This document shows, piece by piece, positions 1-6,388 of a stretch of 6,804 nucleotides of DNA. This DNA comes from Alphaproteobacteria bacterium. GTDB lineage: Bacteria; Pseudomonadota; Alphaproteobacteria; UBA6615. The DNA is taken from positions 1 to 6,804 of the forward strand of contig JAURLR010000013.1 in NCBI GenBank assembly GCA_030831135.1. Direction: 5' to 3'. Each line of letters begins with the position of its first letter. Position 1 is the stretch's first letter. The notes beneath the pieces are model-generated. The model was not told the origin of the DNA. It did not search any database and was given only the letters and a program-made list of their open reading frames with translations. A program made the position numbers and the translations under genes.

Positions 1-1332
1 CAGCGCATAGCCCCCCGTCGCGACGAAGCCGAAGACATCGTCAAAATCCTCACGGCTCAGGCTCGCATAAGGACCTGCCGTTCGGACCTGATCGTAGAGC
101 GCACCCCGATCCACCGGGCCCGCACAGGCCGTCCCCAGAATATGCTGGGCCAGCACATCGAGACCGCCGGGGCGTTCGGGCACGCCATCAAGGGTATGGG
201 CGGCAATCGCATCCAGCGCGGCACGACATTCGAGCACTTCAAACCGGTTGGCCGGAACCAGCACCGCCCGGCTCGGATTGTCGAGCTGGTGATTGGCCCT
301 GCCGATTCGTTGCAGCAGCCGCGTCGCGCCCTTGGGGGCACCCACCTGCACCACCAGATCGACCGCGGCCCAGTCGACCCCGAGATCGAGCGAGGAGGTG
401 GCGACCACCGCATCGAGATCCCCGCGCACCATGGCCGCTTCCACCTTGCGGCGCTGTTCGGCAGAAAGGCTGCCGTGGTGGAGGGCGATCCGCAGATTGT
501 CCTCGTTCAGCCGCCAGAGTTCCTGAAACACGATTTCGGCCTGGGCGCGCGTGTTCACAAACACGAGCGTCGTCCCGCCGCCCTTGAGCAGATCGTAGAT
601 TTCGGGGACCGCATGGGCCCCCATATGCCCCGACCACGGCAAACGCGCACCGGTTTGCAGCACCTCCACGACCGGTTCGGCACCCTTCGTGCCCATCACC
701 AGTCGCACATCTTCGGCCCGCGCAGTCGTCGAGAGCCAGCGCCGCAGCCGGTCCGGATCGGCGACCGTCGCGCTCAACCCGACCCGGCGCGCATCCGGCG
801 CGAGGGCCTGTAGCCGGGACAGGCCCAGCGCCAGCAGGTCACCGCGCTTGTTGTCCTCGATGGCGTGCAACTCATCGATGATGACGCAGCGCAGGGAGTC
901 AAAAATCTCCGGCGCGTCTTCGTAGGACAATAGCAACGCCAGACTTTCCGGCGTCGTCATCAGCATATGCGGTGGCTTCTTGCTCTGACGCTGCCGCTTG
1001 GACTGCGGGGTATCCCCGGTGCGGGTTTCGGCCCGGATCGGAAGCTTCATGTCCGCAATCGGCACTTCCAGATTGCGGTGAATATCCACCGCCAGCGCCT
1101 TGAGCGGCGAGATATAGAGCGTGTGCAAGCCTTCATCGGGCGCGCCATCGCCGATCAGGTCCACAAGGCTCGGCAGGAACCCCGCAAGGGTCTTGCCGCC
1201 CCCGGTCGGCGCGATCAGCAGCGCAGAAGCGCCCGCATCAGCGGCATCAAGCATCGCCAGTTGATGGGCGTGCGGAGTCCAGCCCCGCGCGGCAAACCAG
1301 TCGACCAGAATATCGGGCAGGTCAGGCGTCAC
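1..1332 (-). CDS. lhr: Ligase-associated Lhr-type DEXH-box DNA helicase (C-terminal part outside window)
   Basis: Superfamily 2 helicase of the Lhr group, expected to translocate on single-stranded DNA and unwind duplexes during repair. The first 444 codons are in the window; reading is open to base 1, so there is no stop here. Seen: Walker A APTGGGKT (residues 41-48), SPLKAL (75-80), TTPESL (126-131), Walker B DELH (153-156), SAT (187-189), VFVNTR (257-262), HHGSLS (285-290), ATSSLDLGVD (311-320) and motif VI QRIGRANH (341-348). Both RecA-like domains are therefore present and intact. Lhr-family proteins of this type are about 800 residues, so the winged-helix and Lhr-core C-terminal parts should lie to the left. 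The start is GTG at 1332, overlapping the HIT stop as GTGA, with GAGG a few bases upstream. Translational coupling to the HIT gene is likely. The divergent exonuclease and ligase genes support assignment to the ligase-associated subgroup rather than a general Lhr. Confidence -1.
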   Translation of the reverse strand, partial: MTPDLPDILVDWFAARGWTPHAHQLAMLDAADAGASALLIAPTGGGKTLAGFLPSLVDLIGDGAPDEGLHTLYISPLKALAVDIHRNLEVPIADMKLPIRAETRTGDTPQSKRQRQSKKPPHMLMTTPESLALLLSYEDAPEIFDSLRCVIIDELHAIEDNKRGDLLALGLSRLQALAPDARRVGLSATVADPDRLRRWLSTTARAEDVRLVMGTKGAEPVVEVLQTGARLPWSGHMGAHAVPEIYDLLKGGGTTLVFVNTRAQAEIVFQELWRLNEDNLRIALHHGSLSAEQRRKVEAAMVRGDLDAVVATSSLDLGVDWAAVDLVVQVGAPKGATRLLQRIGRANHQLDNPSRAVLVPANRFEVLECRAALDAIAAHTLDGVPERPGGLDVLAQHILGTACAGPVDRGALYDQVRTAGPYASLSREDFDDVFGFVATGGYAL

Positions 1333-1736
1333 GCGGCCTCGAAAGCATCGCGCAGAACGGCAACCCGCGCGTCCATTTCGCCCGGTGCATAGGGACTGGC
1401 CGGCACCGCGCCCCAGACCGGCTGGGGCCATGCGGGGTCATGAGCAAACCGCGCGATCACATGGATATGCAGCTGCGGGACCATGTTCCCCAACGCGGCC
1501 ACGTTGATCTTGTCCGGCGCAAACAACGCCTTCAGGGCCTTGCTCGCCCGGTTGATCTCCGCCGTCGCGCGCGCCTGATCCTCGGGCGCCAGATCATCCA
1601 GATCCCGCATCCCCGCTCGGGCGGGCACCAGCACCAGCCAGGGATAATTGGCATCGTTGATCAGCAACACTTCGCAAAGCGCCCAGGTGGCAACCGGAAC
1701 CGTATCGGCAGCAAGTTGGGGATGAAGCTGGAACAT
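1329..1736 (-). CDS. HIT-domain nucleotide hydrolase/transferase
   Basis: Small histidine-triad protein, 135 residues from ATG 1736. HIT enzymes cleave nucleotide phosphoanhydrides or phosphoramidates through a histidyl-AMP intermediate; some (aprataxin) remove AMP from DNA 5' ends. Seen: early NDANYPWLVLVP core (residues 27-38), an RAGM-DL-DL segment, and the signature QLHIHVIAR (88-96). The triad is Q88-x-H90-x-H92: the first histidine is Gln, while the middle (nucleophile position) and last histidines remain. I recall this Gln form in other alphaproteobacterial HIT proteins, so it is probably not a dead enzyme. A TTG at 1769 would add 11 residues; ATG 1736 is preferred because MFQLHPQLAADT looks like a natural family start, although neither start has a good ribosome site. 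The gene leads the leftward pair and overlaps the helicase start by 4 bases. The substrate is unknown; Ap4A or adenylylated DNA are candidates. Confidence -1.
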   Translation of the reverse strand: MFQLHPQLAADTVPVATWALCEVLLINDANYPWLVLVPARAGMRDLDDLAPEDQARATAEINRASKALKALFAPDKINVAALGNMVPQLHIHVIARFAHDPAWPQPVWGAVPASPYAPGEMDARVAVLRDAFEAA

Positions 1737-1745
1737 GTCTCGAAC
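1731..1745 (-). promoter_or_regulatory. Putative LexA (SOS) box at HIT gene start
   Basis: On the minus strand the sequence is GTTCGAGACATGTTC, an exact match to GTTC-N7-GTTC, the established LexA operator form of Alphaproteobacteria. It overlaps the ATG at 1736. By base-composition odds an exact match is expected about 0.2 times anywhere in the window on both strands, and far less often in the 150-base divergent control region. LexA bound here would block transcription entering the HIT-helicase pair; the exonuclease start is 127 bases away on the other side. Inferred, not proven. If translation really began at TTG 1769 the box would be inside the coding region. Confidence -1.
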
Positions 1746-1777
1746 GCCAATCGTTTCTGATACCGGCAAGTCTAGCC

Positions 1778-1814
1778 TGATCGGCCGATCACCTCATCCC
1801 CTGATGCAGGTGAT
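1778..1814. promoter_or_regulatory. Overlapping dyad symmetries in the divergent control region
   Basis: The gap between the HIT and exonuclease genes contains a perfect 14-base palindrome TGATCGGCCGATCA (1778-1791). Overlapping it is a longer inverted repeat: left arm ATCACCTCATC (1788-1798), loop CCCT, right arm GATG plus AGGTGAT (1803-1806 and 1808-1814), giving an 11-pair stem with one bulged C at 1807. The shared bases mean only one of the two could form a cruciform or RNA hairpin at a time. The location suggests operator sites for both divergent units. I could not identify a convincing -35/-10 pair for either direction in 1770-1871. Confidence -1.
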
Positions 1815-1871
1815 GGGCATATCCCGATCAATCCGTCAGACTTGGGGTCACGTAGAACACATCACACGATC

Positions 1872-2897
1872 ATGATCAGAAAAATCAAACAGCGCCCGGA
1901 AGACTGGCTGACGGTCACGCCCCAAGGGCTTTACTGCGTACCGGGCGATTTCTATATCGATCCGCCCGGTGCCGTCGCGCGCGCGGTCATCACCCACGGA
2001 CATGCCGATCATGCCCGCCCGGGGCACGAACACGCGCTGACGACACCCCAGACCCTCGACATCATGCGCCACCGCTTCGGGCCGGGAGGCGTGCCCGACG
2101 GGCAATCGCTGGACTATGGCACATCGCTTCGGATCGGGGACGTCACGCTGCGCCTTGAACCCGCAGGGCATGTGCTGGGCAGCGCGCAGGCGGTGCTGGA
2201 GTACAACAGTCAGCGCATCGTGGTCTCGGGCGACTACAAGCGCCGCGCCGATCCGACCTGCGCGCCCTTTGAAGTCGTCACCTGCGATGTGTTCATCACC
2301 GAGGCAACCTTCGGCCTGCCGGTCTTCCGGCACCCGGATGCCGGAGACGAGATCGCCAAAGTTCTGCACAGCCGCAAGACCAACCCCGCGCGGAGTGTTC
2401 TTGTGGGCGTTTACGCGCTGGGCAAGGCACAACGGGTGATCTGCCTTTTGCGGGCGGCCGGCTATGACGCACCGATCTATATCCACGGCGCGCTGGAAGG
2501 GCTTTGCGCGCTCTATGAACGCCACGGGATCGCGCTCGGAGCGCTGCGATCAGTAACCGATGCACAAACCGGTGAACTCGCAGGACAGATCGTGCTCGCG
2601 CCGCCTTCCGCTGCTCGTGACCGATGGGCGCGCCGCCTGCCCGACCCGATTGTCGCGGTCGCCAGTGGCTGGATGGGTGTGCGCGCCCGTGCCCGGCAGC
2701 GCGGTGCCGAACTGCCGCTCACGATCTCCGACCATGCGGACTGGGACGAACTCACCCGGACCATTCATGACGTGGAAGCCGAAGAAATCTGGGTCACCCA
2801 CGGACGCGAGGAGGCGCTGATCCGCTATGCCGCACTGCACGGTATCTCCGCCCGCGCGCTGTCGCTGGTGGGACGTGACGAGGAGGAAAGCCAATGA
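1872..2897 (+). CDS. Ligase-associated beta-CASP/metallo-beta-lactamase DNA exonuclease
   Basis: Metal-dependent nuclease of the SNM1/Artemis/CPSF-like superfamily, 341 residues, close to the usual length of about 330-340. It is expected to trim DNA ends before ligation. Seen: the family N-terminus RPEDWLTVTPQGLYC (residues 8-22), metal motif THGHADH (41-47), H100 in AGHVLGS, D121 in SGDYK, acidic motif A E144 in TEATFG, H288 in ISDHADW and H310 in VTHG. All expected zinc-binding and catalytic positions are retained. ATG 1872 is chosen over TTG 1842 because the extra ten residues (MGSRRTHHTI) look non-native and the family begins shortly before RPEDWL; no clear ribosome site precedes either. 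It overlaps the ligase gene by ATGA (2894-2897), so the two are almost surely one transcript and coupled in translation. Confidence -1.
   Translation: MIRKIKQRPEDWLTVTPQGLYCVPGDFYIDPPGAVARAVITHGHADHARPGHEHALTTPQTLDIMRHRFGPGGVPDGQSLDYGTSLRIGDVTLRLEPAGHVLGSAQAVLEYNSQRIVVSGDYKRRADPTCAPFEVVTCDVFITEATFGLPVFRHPDAGDEIAKVLHSRKTNPARSVLVGVYALGKAQRVICLLRAAGYDAPIYIHGALEGLCALYERHGIALGALRSVTDAQTGELAGQIVLAPPSAARDRWARRLPDPIVAVASGWMGVRARARQRGAELPLTISDHADWDELTRTIHDVEAEEIWVTHGREEALIRYAALHGISARALSLVGRDEEESQ
2881..2886 (+). promoter_or_regulatory. Ribosome binding site of the ligase gene
   Basis: AGGAGG lies inside the last codons of the exonuclease gene, 7 bases before ATG 2894. It is the strongest ribosome site seen in the window, fixes the ligase start, and supports efficient re-initiation at the ATGA overlap. 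Confidence -1.
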
Positions 2898-4498
2898 AGG
2901 CTTTCGCCAGGCTGCTCGATGCGCTCGCCTTCCAGTCCGCGCGGAACGGCAAGCTGCAGCTCCTGCAGGAATATTTTGCAACCACACCCGATCCGGACCG
3001 GGGTTACGCTCTGGCGGCACTGGCCGGAGACCTGAAACTCCGGACCGCAAAGCCGAAGCTGATCCGGGAGCTGGTCACGGAGCGGGTCGATCCCGAATTG
3101 TTCCGGCTTTCCTATGACTTTGTCGGTGATCTGGCCGAGACCGCCGCACTGATGTGGCCTGCGACCGAAGGGCATTGTGATCCTGATGGATCCCCGGGCT
3201 TGACCGATATCGTCGAAGGTCTGAACCGCCTGACCCGCAGCGACACGCCTGAGCAGATCGCGGACTGGCTCGACCGGATGGACGCCACCACGCGCTGGGG
3301 CCTTCTCAAGCTCATCACCGGTGGGCTGCGGGTCGGCGTATCGGCACGGCTGGCCAAGACTGCACTGGCAGAACTCGGTCATGTGGCCGTCAGCGAAGTG
3401 GAAGAAGTCTGGCACGCCTTTGACCCCCCCTATACCGAGATTTTTGCATGGCTGGAGGGTCGGGACCCTGTGCCGGACATCTCGAAAGCGCCGACATTCC
3501 GTCCGCTCATGCTGGCCAACCCTGTCGACGAGAGCGAGCTGCTGGCGTTCGATCCGACGGCGTATTTCGCGGAATGGAAATGGGATGGGATCCGGGTTCA
3601 GGTCGTGAGCCAGCGCGACGGGAACGGCACCCTCCAGAAACGTGTGTACTCGCGGACCGGTGATGATATCGGTGACACCTTTCCCGATATTCTCGATGGG
3701 ATTGATTTCGAAGCTGTGCTCGATGGCGAACTTCTTGTCGTCCGGGACGGGGTGGTTGCGCCCTTCAACGACCTGCAACAGCGCCTGAACCGAAAACGGG
3801 TCGATCCGAAACTTCTGGACACCCACCCGGCTCATATCCGGCTTTACGACATGCTGGTCGCGGCAGGCGAAGATTTGCGTGATCTGCCGTTGCGCGACCG
3901 CCGTGTCCGCCTTGAGGACTGGTTCGGCAAGACACAACCCACCCGGTTCGACCTGTCACCGATCCTCGATTTTTCGAGCTGGGACGCGCTCTCCAAGATC
4001 CGCGCCGGCGCACGTGACAGTGGCATCGAGGGCCTGATGATCAAACAGGCCGACAGCGCCTATCAGGCTGGCCGGCCGCGCGGCCCCTGGTTCAAGTGGA
4101 AACGCGATCCGCTGCTGGCCGATGCCGTGCTGATGTACGCCCAGCGCGGCCACGGCAAGCGTTCCTCCTTCTATTCGGATTACACCTTCGGATGCTGGCG
4201 TCAGGATTCGAACGGGTCGGACGTCCTGGTTCCGGTCGGCAAAGCCTATTTCGGCTTCACCGATGAAGAGCTTGCCCAACTCGACCGCTGGGTCCGCAAC
4301 AACACGACCAACCGCTTCGGCCCTGTGCGCGAGGTGGAACCCGGACTGGTCTTCGAGGTCGCTTTCGATTCGATACATCCCTCGAAGCGCCACAAATCAG
4401 GGGTGGCCATGCGGTTTCCTCGGATTCACCGCATCCGCTGGGACAAGCCCATCGAGGAAGCCGACCGGCTGGAAAGCCTCGAAGCGCTGATCGAATAG
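2894..4498 (+). CDS. ATP-dependent DNA ligase (bacterial repair type)
   Basis: Seals DNA nicks using ATP through a ligase-lysyl-AMP intermediate; a repair enzyme additional to the replicative NAD-dependent LigA. It has 534 residues with the usual order: N-terminal DNA-binding domain (about 1-200), nucleotidyltransferase domain (about 205-405) and OB fold (about 405-525). Seen: motif I EWKWDGIR with the adenylated lysine K229, motif Ia SRTGDD (253-258), motif III DGEL (277-280, E279), motif IIIa LYDM (317-320), motif IV EGLMIK (379-384), motif V WFKWKR (399-404) and motif VI RFPRIHRIRWDK (507-518). Every catalytic motif is intact. There is no fused nuclease or primase domain, so it is not LigD. 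Its partners are the exonuclease it overlaps and the divergent Lhr helicase. The pdeM phosphoesterase gene that often completes this set does not follow; it could lie past the helicase gene, off the left edge. Confidence -1.
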   Translation: MKAFARLLDALAFQSARNGKLQLLQEYFATTPDPDRGYALAALAGDLKLRTAKPKLIRELVTERVDPELFRLSYDFVGDLAETAALMWPATEGHCDPDGSPGLTDIVEGLNRLTRSDTPEQIADWLDRMDATTRWGLLKLITGGLRVGVSARLAKTALAELGHVAVSEVEEVWHAFDPPYTEIFAWLEGRDPVPDISKAPTFRPLMLANPVDESELLAFDPTAYFAEWKWDGIRVQVVSQRDGNGTLQKRVYSRTGDDIGDTFPDILDGIDFEAVLDGELLVVRDGVVAPFNDLQQRLNRKRVDPKLLDTHPAHIRLYDMLVAAGEDLRDLPLRDRRVRLEDWFGKTQPTRFDLSPILDFSSWDALSKIRAGARDSGIEGLMIKQADSAYQAGRPRGPWFKWKRDPLLADAVLMYAQRGHGKRSSFYSDYTFGCWRQDSNGSDVLVPVGKAYFGFTDEELAQLDRWVRNNTTNRFGPVREVEPGLVFEVAFDSIHPSKRHKSGVAMRFPRIHRIRWDKPIEEADRLESLEALIE

Positions 4499-4501
4499 GC
4501 C

Positions 4502-4584
4502 TTTCAGTCTTGATGGTGTCATTGCAAGGCGCGCAGCAACGAAGCAATGACGAGGCGATATCGGCAACGCCTCACGGACTGAAA
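4502..4584. repeat. Composite palindromic element with possible three-way-junction fold
   Basis: Begins 3 bases after the ligase stop. An outer perfect 8-base inverted repeat TTTCAGTC (4502-4509) / GACTGAAA (4577-4584) encloses two further hairpins: GTCATTGC (4518-4525) / GCAATGAC (4544-4551), and GAGGCG (4552-4557) / CGCCTC (4568-4573). Together they allow a three-way junction. The inner ATTGC...GCGCAGC-ACGAAGCAAT core resembles a dispersed palindrome I remember from several bacterial genomes. It may act as a transcript 3' end or terminator for the ligase mRNA, but there is no T-tract. The remainder of the gap (4585-4662) shows no supported feature. Confidence -1.
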
Positions 4585-4662
4585 CACCTGGTCATTTCCC
4601 CCGCGACGCCGGTTTCGCGATGGGCGAGTATATGCACAACACGCATGAAGCGAGAGAACGCC

Positions 4663-5643
4663 ATGAAAGCTGTCTGGTACGAAAAACTCGGCGCCGCCGA
4701 TGAAGTTCTCACCGTCGGAGAGATGGACACCCCAGAGGCCGGGCCCGGCGAAGTCCGCGTCAAGCTCTCGGCCTCCGGCGTGAACCCGGCAGACGTGAAA
4801 CGCCGTGGTCTGGGCACCTATGGGATGGAGTATCCCCGTATCATTCCCAACAGCGACGGCGCAGGGATTGTCGATCAGATCGGGGAAGGTGTCGATGCCG
4901 CTTTGCTAGGGCAACGCGTCTGGCTGTTCAACGGACAGCGCGGGCGGGCCTTCGGGACGGCGGCGGAATACATCACGCTGGATGCCTGGCTGGTCGCCCC
5001 CCTCCCCGATGATCTGAGCTTTGCCGAAGGCGCGTGTCTGGGCATTCCCTGCATGACAGGTCACCGCAATGTCTTTGCTGACGGTCCCGTGAACGGAAAG
5101 ACCGTGCTGGTCACCGGTGGCGCGGGTGCGGTCGGCCATTATGCCGTGCAATGGGCCCGGCGCGGGGGTGCAACGGTCATCACAACCGTCAGCTCTGGGG
5201 AAAAGGCCGCCCATGCCGTCGCGGGTGGTGCCCACCACACGGTCAACTACCGGGACGCGGATGCCGCAGATCAGATCATGGACCTGACCGGAAGCGCGGG
5301 GGTCGACCGGATCATCGAGGTCGATCTGTCAGCCAACATCGAACTGGCTGCACGCGTGATCAAGCCGGGTAGTACAATCTCGGTTTATTCGTCCAGCGGC
5401 GATCCGCAAGGCCTCTTCTTTCGCATGGCGCTGAAGAATGCGGTGCTCCGCTTCATGGTCCTCCACAGCGTCCCCCGCGAGGCCATCGACCACGCCCGCG
5501 CCGACATTGCGGCCTGGCTGTCCGAAGACGACGCAATCCACACAGTCGCCGCCACCTTCCCTCTGGCCGCCTGCGCCCAGGCCCACAAATTCGTGGAAAC
5601 CGGCAACAAGCTGGGAACCGTGGTGGTGGAATCAGACAAATGA
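4663..5643 (+). CDS. Zinc-free NADPH:quinone reductase-like MDR oxidoreductase
   Basis: Medium-chain dehydrogenase/reductase of the quinone oxidoreductase (zeta-crystallin) branch, 326 residues, predicted cytosolic. It would pass electrons from NADPH to quinones or other reactive carbonyl compounds; the true substrate is unknown. Seen: N-terminal MKAVWYEKLG, GroES-like fold with SGVNPADVKRRG (residues 38-49), PNSDGAGIVDQIGEGV (62-77), and the Rossmann dinucleotide loop VTGGAGAVGHYAVQ (150-163). No structural-zinc cysteine cluster and no catalytic zinc ligand set are visible, which places it with quinone reductases rather than alcohol dehydrogenases. The start is ATG 4663, with a GAGAG-type site just upstream; ATG 4645 would add six residues (MKRENA) and cannot be excluded, while the TTG further up at 4510 would translate the palindromic element. 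It is separated from the ligase by 164 bases and is probably its own transcription unit, with no evident role in DNA repair. Confidence -1.
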   Translation: MKAVWYEKLGAADEVLTVGEMDTPEAGPGEVRVKLSASGVNPADVKRRGLGTYGMEYPRIIPNSDGAGIVDQIGEGVDAALLGQRVWLFNGQRGRAFGTAAEYITLDAWLVAPLPDDLSFAEGACLGIPCMTGHRNVFADGPVNGKTVLVTGGAGAVGHYAVQWARRGGATVITTVSSGEKAAHAVAGGAHHTVNYRDADAADQIMDLTGSAGVDRIIEVDLSANIELAARVIKPGSTISVYSSSGDPQGLFFRMALKNAVLRFMVLHSVPREAIDHARADIAAWLSEDDAIHTVAATFPLAACAQAHKFVETGNKLGTVVVESDK

Positions 5644-5663
5644 AAACTGCGCGCCATTCCATG

Positions 5664-5731
5664 AACCTCATGCTGAGCTTGTCGAAGTATGAGGTTGCGC
5701 CCTCGCCCTTCGTCAGGCTCAGGGTGAGGGC
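5664..5731. repeat. Inverted pair of REP-like palindromes
   Basis: Two adjacent hairpins. The first has arms AACCTCAT (5664-5671) and ATGAGGTT (5689-5696); the second has arms GCCCTCGCCCT (5699-5709) and AGGGTGAGGGC (5721-5731), 11 pairs with one G-T. Their loops are related but reversed: CTGAGCTTGTCGAAG (5673-5687) in the first, and on the minus strand CTGAGCCTGACGAAG (5722-5708) in the second. They are thus two copies of one element facing opposite ways, as in bacterial REP pairs. I recall TGAGC-TGTCGAAG palindromes as common dispersed repeats. They may also end the oxidoreductase transcript. The rest of the 5644-5782 gap is featureless apart from the ribosome site. Confidence -1.
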
Positions 5732-5767
5732 AATTATGGAAACACGTGTGGCAATATGAGAGATGAC

Positions 5768-5773
5768 GGGGAG
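5768..5773 (+). promoter_or_regulatory. Ribosome binding site of the membrane protein gene
   Basis: GGGGAG sits 9 bases before ATG 5783 and lies downstream of the in-frame ATG 5756, so it favours the later start. The nine residues added by the earlier ATG (MRDDGELSI) look non-native. Confidence -1.
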
Positions 5774-5782
5774 CTATCGATC

Positions 5783-6388
5783 ATGAACATCAAACCATTC
5801 GAATGGGCCGTGCTCGGGGTGACGCTGGGCTACACGGCAATCTTCGGCGCGATCTTCATGTCGGCCGGGAACAGCGAGTTTCTCTGGTACGTGGTCACAT
5901 TGCTGATCCTTGTCGCACTGGTTGCGGTCGGCCAGCGGAAAGCCGAGTTTCCGGCCTGGATACTCTGGGCGCTTTCGCTCTGGGGGTTTGTTCACATGGC
6001 CGGCGGCGGGGTGCCGATGGCCGGGAGCGTGCTCTACGCCCATGTGGTGCTGCCGGTATATGCCGCGGGCGAGTTCGTCTTTCTGCGCTACGACCAGATC
6101 GTGCATTTCTACGGGTTTGGTGTGACCGCAATTCTGCTCTGGCACCTGCTGCGGCGGCACTTTCCGGTCATGGTGGGGACCGCCAGCCTGATGGTATTTC
6201 CCGTTCTCGGTGCGATGGGGCTGGGCGCCGTCAACGAGATCATCGAGTTCATCGCCGTGGTGGTGTTTCCCAACACGAATGTCGGCGGTTACATCAACAC
6301 CGCCCTTGATCTCGTATTCAACGCGGCCGGGGCGATTGTCGCGATGGTTCTGGTGCGGGTTTTCGCGAATACGCCCGAGCGCCCTTAG
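5783..6388 (+). CDS. Polytopic inner-membrane protein, YjdF (DUF2238)/VanZ-like
   Basis: Predicted integral membrane protein of 201 residues with about six hydrophobic segments, near residues 8-28, 33-50, 57-72, 78-98, 108-123 and 130-165, and a last one at 178-195. No signal peptide or soluble domain is seen. Conserved-looking polar residues sit in or beside the membrane: H71, H87, the RYDQIVHF block (102-109, D104 and H108), NEIIEF (151-156, E152 and E155) and GYINTALDLVFN (169-180, D176). The D-x-x-x-H, acidic and late D pattern resembles the YjdF and VanZ families as I remember them; no reaction is established for it here. The stop TAG is the outer edge of the palindrome that follows. It faces arfB tail to tail, and no functional link with its neighbours is evident. 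The family call is tentative; the membrane topology is better supported. Confidence -1.
   Translation: MNIKPFEWAVLGVTLGYTAIFGAIFMSAGNSEFLWYVVTLLILVALVAVGQRKAEFPAWILWALSLWGFVHMAGGGVPMAGSVLYAHVVLPVYAAGEFVFLRYDQIVHFYGFGVTAILLWHLLRRHFPVMVGTASLMVFPVLGAMGLGAVNEIIEFIAVVVFPNTNVGGYINTALDLVFNAAGAIVAMVLVRVFANTPERP

Noticed and set aside
142..813. Plus-strand open frame of 223 codons opposite the helicase.
   Set aside because: The minus strand carries continuous helicase motifs through the whole stretch; the plus frame has an implausible His/Arg/Pro-rich composition.
1842..1871. TTG 1842 as start of the exonuclease.
   Set aside because: Rare start codon, no ribosome site, and the extra residues do not resemble the family; ATG 1872 gives the usual length.
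1848..2525. Minus-strand open frame of 225 codons opposite the exonuclease.
   Set aside because: It lies entirely opposite a well-supported metallo-beta-lactamase gene and has no known motif.
2825..3937. Long minus-strand open frame (370 codons) opposite the exonuclease end and the ligase gene.
   Set aside because: The plus strand encodes a ligase with all catalytic motifs. The minus frame shows no recognisable motif and is the usual antisense artefact of GC-rich codon use.
4510..4662. Upstream extension of the quinone reductase to TTG 4510.
   Set aside because: The added residues would be encoded by the palindromic element, and the conserved family N-terminus is MKAVWYEK at 4663.
5756..5782. 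ATG 5756 as start of the membrane protein.
   Set aside because: A better ribosome site (5768-5773) lies downstream of it, and the extra residues are polar and non-native looking.
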